Made by a program: the position numbers and the translations under genes. Below are positions 33,255-35,065 of a stretch of DNA of 35,065 nucleotides, in pieces. The number at the start of each line of letters is the position of its first letter. Position 1 is the stretch's first letter. Location: the NCBI GenBank assembly GCA_002722955.1, contig PBMZ01000053.1:1-35065 (forward strand), in the 5' to 3' direction. Under the pieces are notes generated by a model. It did not search any database. It worked only from the letters and a program-made list of their open reading frames with translations, and was not told the origin of the DNA. This DNA is from Planctomycetaceae bacterium. GTDB lineage: Bacteria > Planctomycetota > Planctomycetia > Planctomycetales > Planctomycetaceae.

Positions 33255-35065
33255 CTAGTGTTGGAACAAGAACTCTTTCGAGTTCAGGATCGCCCAGCCC
33301 ACATCTTCCAGAGCCAAGCGGCGGTTTTCGCTGGCAGCGATGTGCTTCTTAGCGGCCGTCATTTCCGCGGCGATCGGTCGGCGCGACAAAGCAGCCAAGT
33401 ACAACGATGTGATGATTTCGTCATCGTTCTTCTTGGCGACGATTGCCGAGTTGATGCGGCCTTTGTCGTCTCGCAGTTTGTTGTGGACGACGGGACCGTT
33501 GATCATTTGTAGAGCTTGCGAGAGGTTCGATTCGTTCGAACGTTCACATTGGCAAGCCATTTCGCGTTGAGGTTGACCGAAGACCTTCAAGAAGTAGTGG
33601 TTCGTTGGAGGATCGGGCAACTCAACAGCTCGCGTTCCGCGAGGCAGTCCGCTGAAACTTTCGGGAACGTCAGTAACTTGGCAAATCGCGTCGAGCAATT
33701 GTTCGGCCGAGAGAAGTCGAGTCACGGCGTGTGATGCGTAGATTTCGTCGTCGGCGTTAAACTGGTTCTTCCGCGAACTTAACTGGTAAGTGCGGCTCTT
33801 CATGATTTGCTTGATCGCCCACTTACGGCTGTAGCTGTTCGAGCTGAATTGGTTGGCCAGCTCGTTCAACAACGCCTCGTTCGAAGGCGGGTTCGAATCG
33901 CGGAAGTCATCCACGGGCTCGACGATTCCACGACCCATTAGGTGACCCCAGATGCGGTTCACGGAAGCTTTGGCGAAGAACGGATTCTCTGGATTGACCA
34001 ACCAGCTGGCGAAGACTTCGCGGCGATCTTGCTCGGCCGGTACGTCAACGTCGCCCTTCAGCAGAAGGTGGACTTTCATGGTTTGTCCGGTTCGCGGTTG
34101 CTTGATCTCACCACTGCGAGTCGCATAGATAATCTCGTCATCGGTGAAGGCACCCGGCTTTCGGCCGATGCGATTAAACGCAGCGGCGATTCCGTAATAG
34201 TTGTCCTGAGTCCATTTCTCGAATGGGTGGTTGTGGCATTTGGCACATTGGATACGAATGCCGAGGAATAACTGAGCCGTCGTTTCGGTGGCATCGTTCG
34301 GGTCACGCGAGGCGCGCCAGTAGTTGGCGGGCGGGTTCTCGAAGACGCTGCCGCTGGCGGTCAGAAGTTCGAAAGCGAACTGATCGATGGGCTTGTCTTT
34401 CAGGATCGAGTCGAAGATCCAACGGTGGAACTTGTGGGTTCCGGTGGTCTTGATCTTCTTGCTGTTCGAGCGAAGGATGTCCGCCCATTTCAGCGTCCAG
34501 AATGAAGCGAAGTCTTCGGTCTCGAGCAATTGATCGACAAGCTTGGATCGCTTATCAGCGCTCTTATCGTTGAGGTAGGCTTCGGCTTCGTCGATCTTCG
34601 GCAAGCGACCAGTTGTGTCGAGGTAAGCTCGACGCAAGAACTCGGCATCCGAGCACAACTCGGAAGGCATAATCTGAAGCTGTTGGAGTTTCGCGAACAC
34701 CAGCGAGTCGACGAAGTTGTTTTCCGCGGTCTCTTTCCAAGCAAAGCCTTTCACATCTTCCAAGAAGGTGATGTGGCTGGTGATCATCTTGTCTAAGTAT
34801 CGAGCCAAGATGGCTGTCTCGCCACGGCCTGTTTTTTCAACCAAACCGTTGGCACTGACGGTACCAACCGATTCGTTCGACGACGTGAAGACGGTCAACG
34901 GTGTCAAGTCGCGGATGCTGCCATCGCCGAAGTAGCCCATGACAAACAGTTGTTGTCGCGGCGACTCTTCACGAAGCACGCGTTTCTTCGGAAAGATTTC
35001 GGTGCGAACAAGGTCCGGTGTTCCTTCGGCATCAAGCTTCAAGCCTTCAGCAATCCAACCACGCA
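33255..35065 (-). CDS. DUF1549/DUF1553 (planctomycete cytochrome-associated) protein, 5' end outside window
   Basis: The frame is open to the right edge (WIAEGLKLDAEG), so the N-terminus, which in this family usually carries a cytochrome-c domain, lies beyond the window. Visible order: an Ig-like BIG2-type segment (LFVMGYFGDGSIRDLTPLTV, VGTVSANGLVEKTGRGE); DUF1549 (NNFVDSLVFAKLQQL, FLRRAYLDTTGRLP, FWTLKWADILRSNS) with a haem-type site CAKCHNHPFEKW; then DUF1553 (FAKASVNRIWGHLMGRGIVE, PVDDFRDSNPPSN, QIMKSRTYQLSS, GLPRGTRAVELPDP, LQMINGP, LYLAALSRRP). These proteins are usually encoded with DUF1501 proteins and are thought to act in extracytoplasmic redox or polysaccharide degradation. The reaction is not established. 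There is no disruption in the visible part. Confidence 0.9.
   Translation of the reverse strand, partial: RGWIAEGLKLDAEGTPDLVRTEIFPKKRVLREESPRQQLFVMGYFGDGSIRDLTPLTVFTSSNESVGTVSANGLVEKTGRGETAILARYLDKMITSHITFLEDVKGFAWKETAENNFVDSLVFAKLQQLQIMPSELCSDAEFLRRAYLDTTGRLPKIDEAEAYLNDKSADKRSKLVDQLLETEDFASFWTLKWADILRSNSKKIKTTGTHKFHRWIFDSILKDKPIDQFAFELLTASGSVFENPPANYWRASRDPNDATETTAQLFLGIRIQCAKCHNHPFEKWTQDNYYGIAAAFNRIGRKPGAFTDDEIIYATRSGEIKQPRTGQTMKVHLLLKGDVDVPAEQDRREVFASWLVNPENPFFAKASVNRIWGHLMGRGIVEPVDDFRDSNPPSNEALLNELANQFSSNSYSRKWAIKQIMKSRTYQLSSRKNQFNADDEIYASHAVTRLLSAEQLLDAICQVTDVPESFSGLPRGTRAVELPDPPTNHYFLKVFGQPQREMACQCERSNESNLSQALQMINGPVVHNKLRDDKGRINSAIVAKKNDDEIITSLYLAALSRRPIAAEMTAAKKHIAASENRRLALEDVGWAILNSKEFLFQH

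Noticed and set aside
1..35065. CRISPR arrays, tRNA/rRNA genes, transposons, prophage or toxin-antitoxin genes
   Set aside because: Looked for evenly spaced repeats, conserved RNA cores and typical transposase or phage motifs; none seen by eye.

Overview
The window looks like chromosomal DNA of a planctomycete, most likely Pirellulaceae (Rhodopirellula-like). This rests on gene content typical of that group: a Tat-exported DUF1501 protein, a DUF1549/DUF1553 cytochrome-type protein, a multihaem c-type cytochrome paired with a PVC-type beta-propeller dehydrogenase-like protein, a DUF1111 di-haem protein, unusual Ser/Thr kinases, and intergenic palindromes. No tRNA, rRNA, CRISPR array, transposase or phage gene was seen. 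Family names come from reading translations by eye, without database searches.

Layout. At 1-865 lies the 3' end of an RTX-repeat protein with Met-rich repeats. 1048-3889 is gene debris: two oppositely oriented pieces of a GMC oxidoreductase abut an inactivated zinc-ribbon/Ser-Thr kinase gene. 4132-5077 is a frameshifted outer-membrane protein, convergent through a strong terminator with DUF1501 (5161-6510, clear promoter) and a TIM-barrel isomerase-like gene. 7516-8452 is mostly non-coding. 8453-14045 is a co-directional four-gene cluster: GcvH-like lipoyl carrier, 2x[4Fe-4S] protein, class II terpene cyclase-like protein, and a DUF116-polyprenyl synthase fusion. It converges with a BamA/Omp85 gene (14139-17018).

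A two-gene HD-domain signalling unit follows (17679-20116), then a DUF1111 gene with a good promoter (20164-20191) whose 3' end is lost against a convergent Ser/Thr kinase. The minus-strand operon rpe - pseudo-histidine-phosphatase - accD occupies 23216-25437. A pentahaem cytochrome overlaps a propeller protein gene (25972-29900). A vWA-domain protein, a PHB-depolymerase-like esterase and the 3' part of a DUF1549/DUF1553 gene follow, all on the minus strand.

Two themes stand out. First, the 8.4-14 kb cluster looks like a coherent isoprenoid-processing module that joins a lipoyl carrier, Fe-S proteins, a prenyl synthase and a cyclase; I cannot name its product, and it is my best candidate for an undescribed system. 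Second, an unusually large share of genes (GMC, first kinase, outer-membrane protein, ferredoxin, both HD proteins, DUF1111, vWA) carry in-frame stops, frameshifts or truncations. Real decay and sequence error both remain possible. TAG is the commonest natural terminator here, so reassignment of TAG to an amino acid is unlikely.
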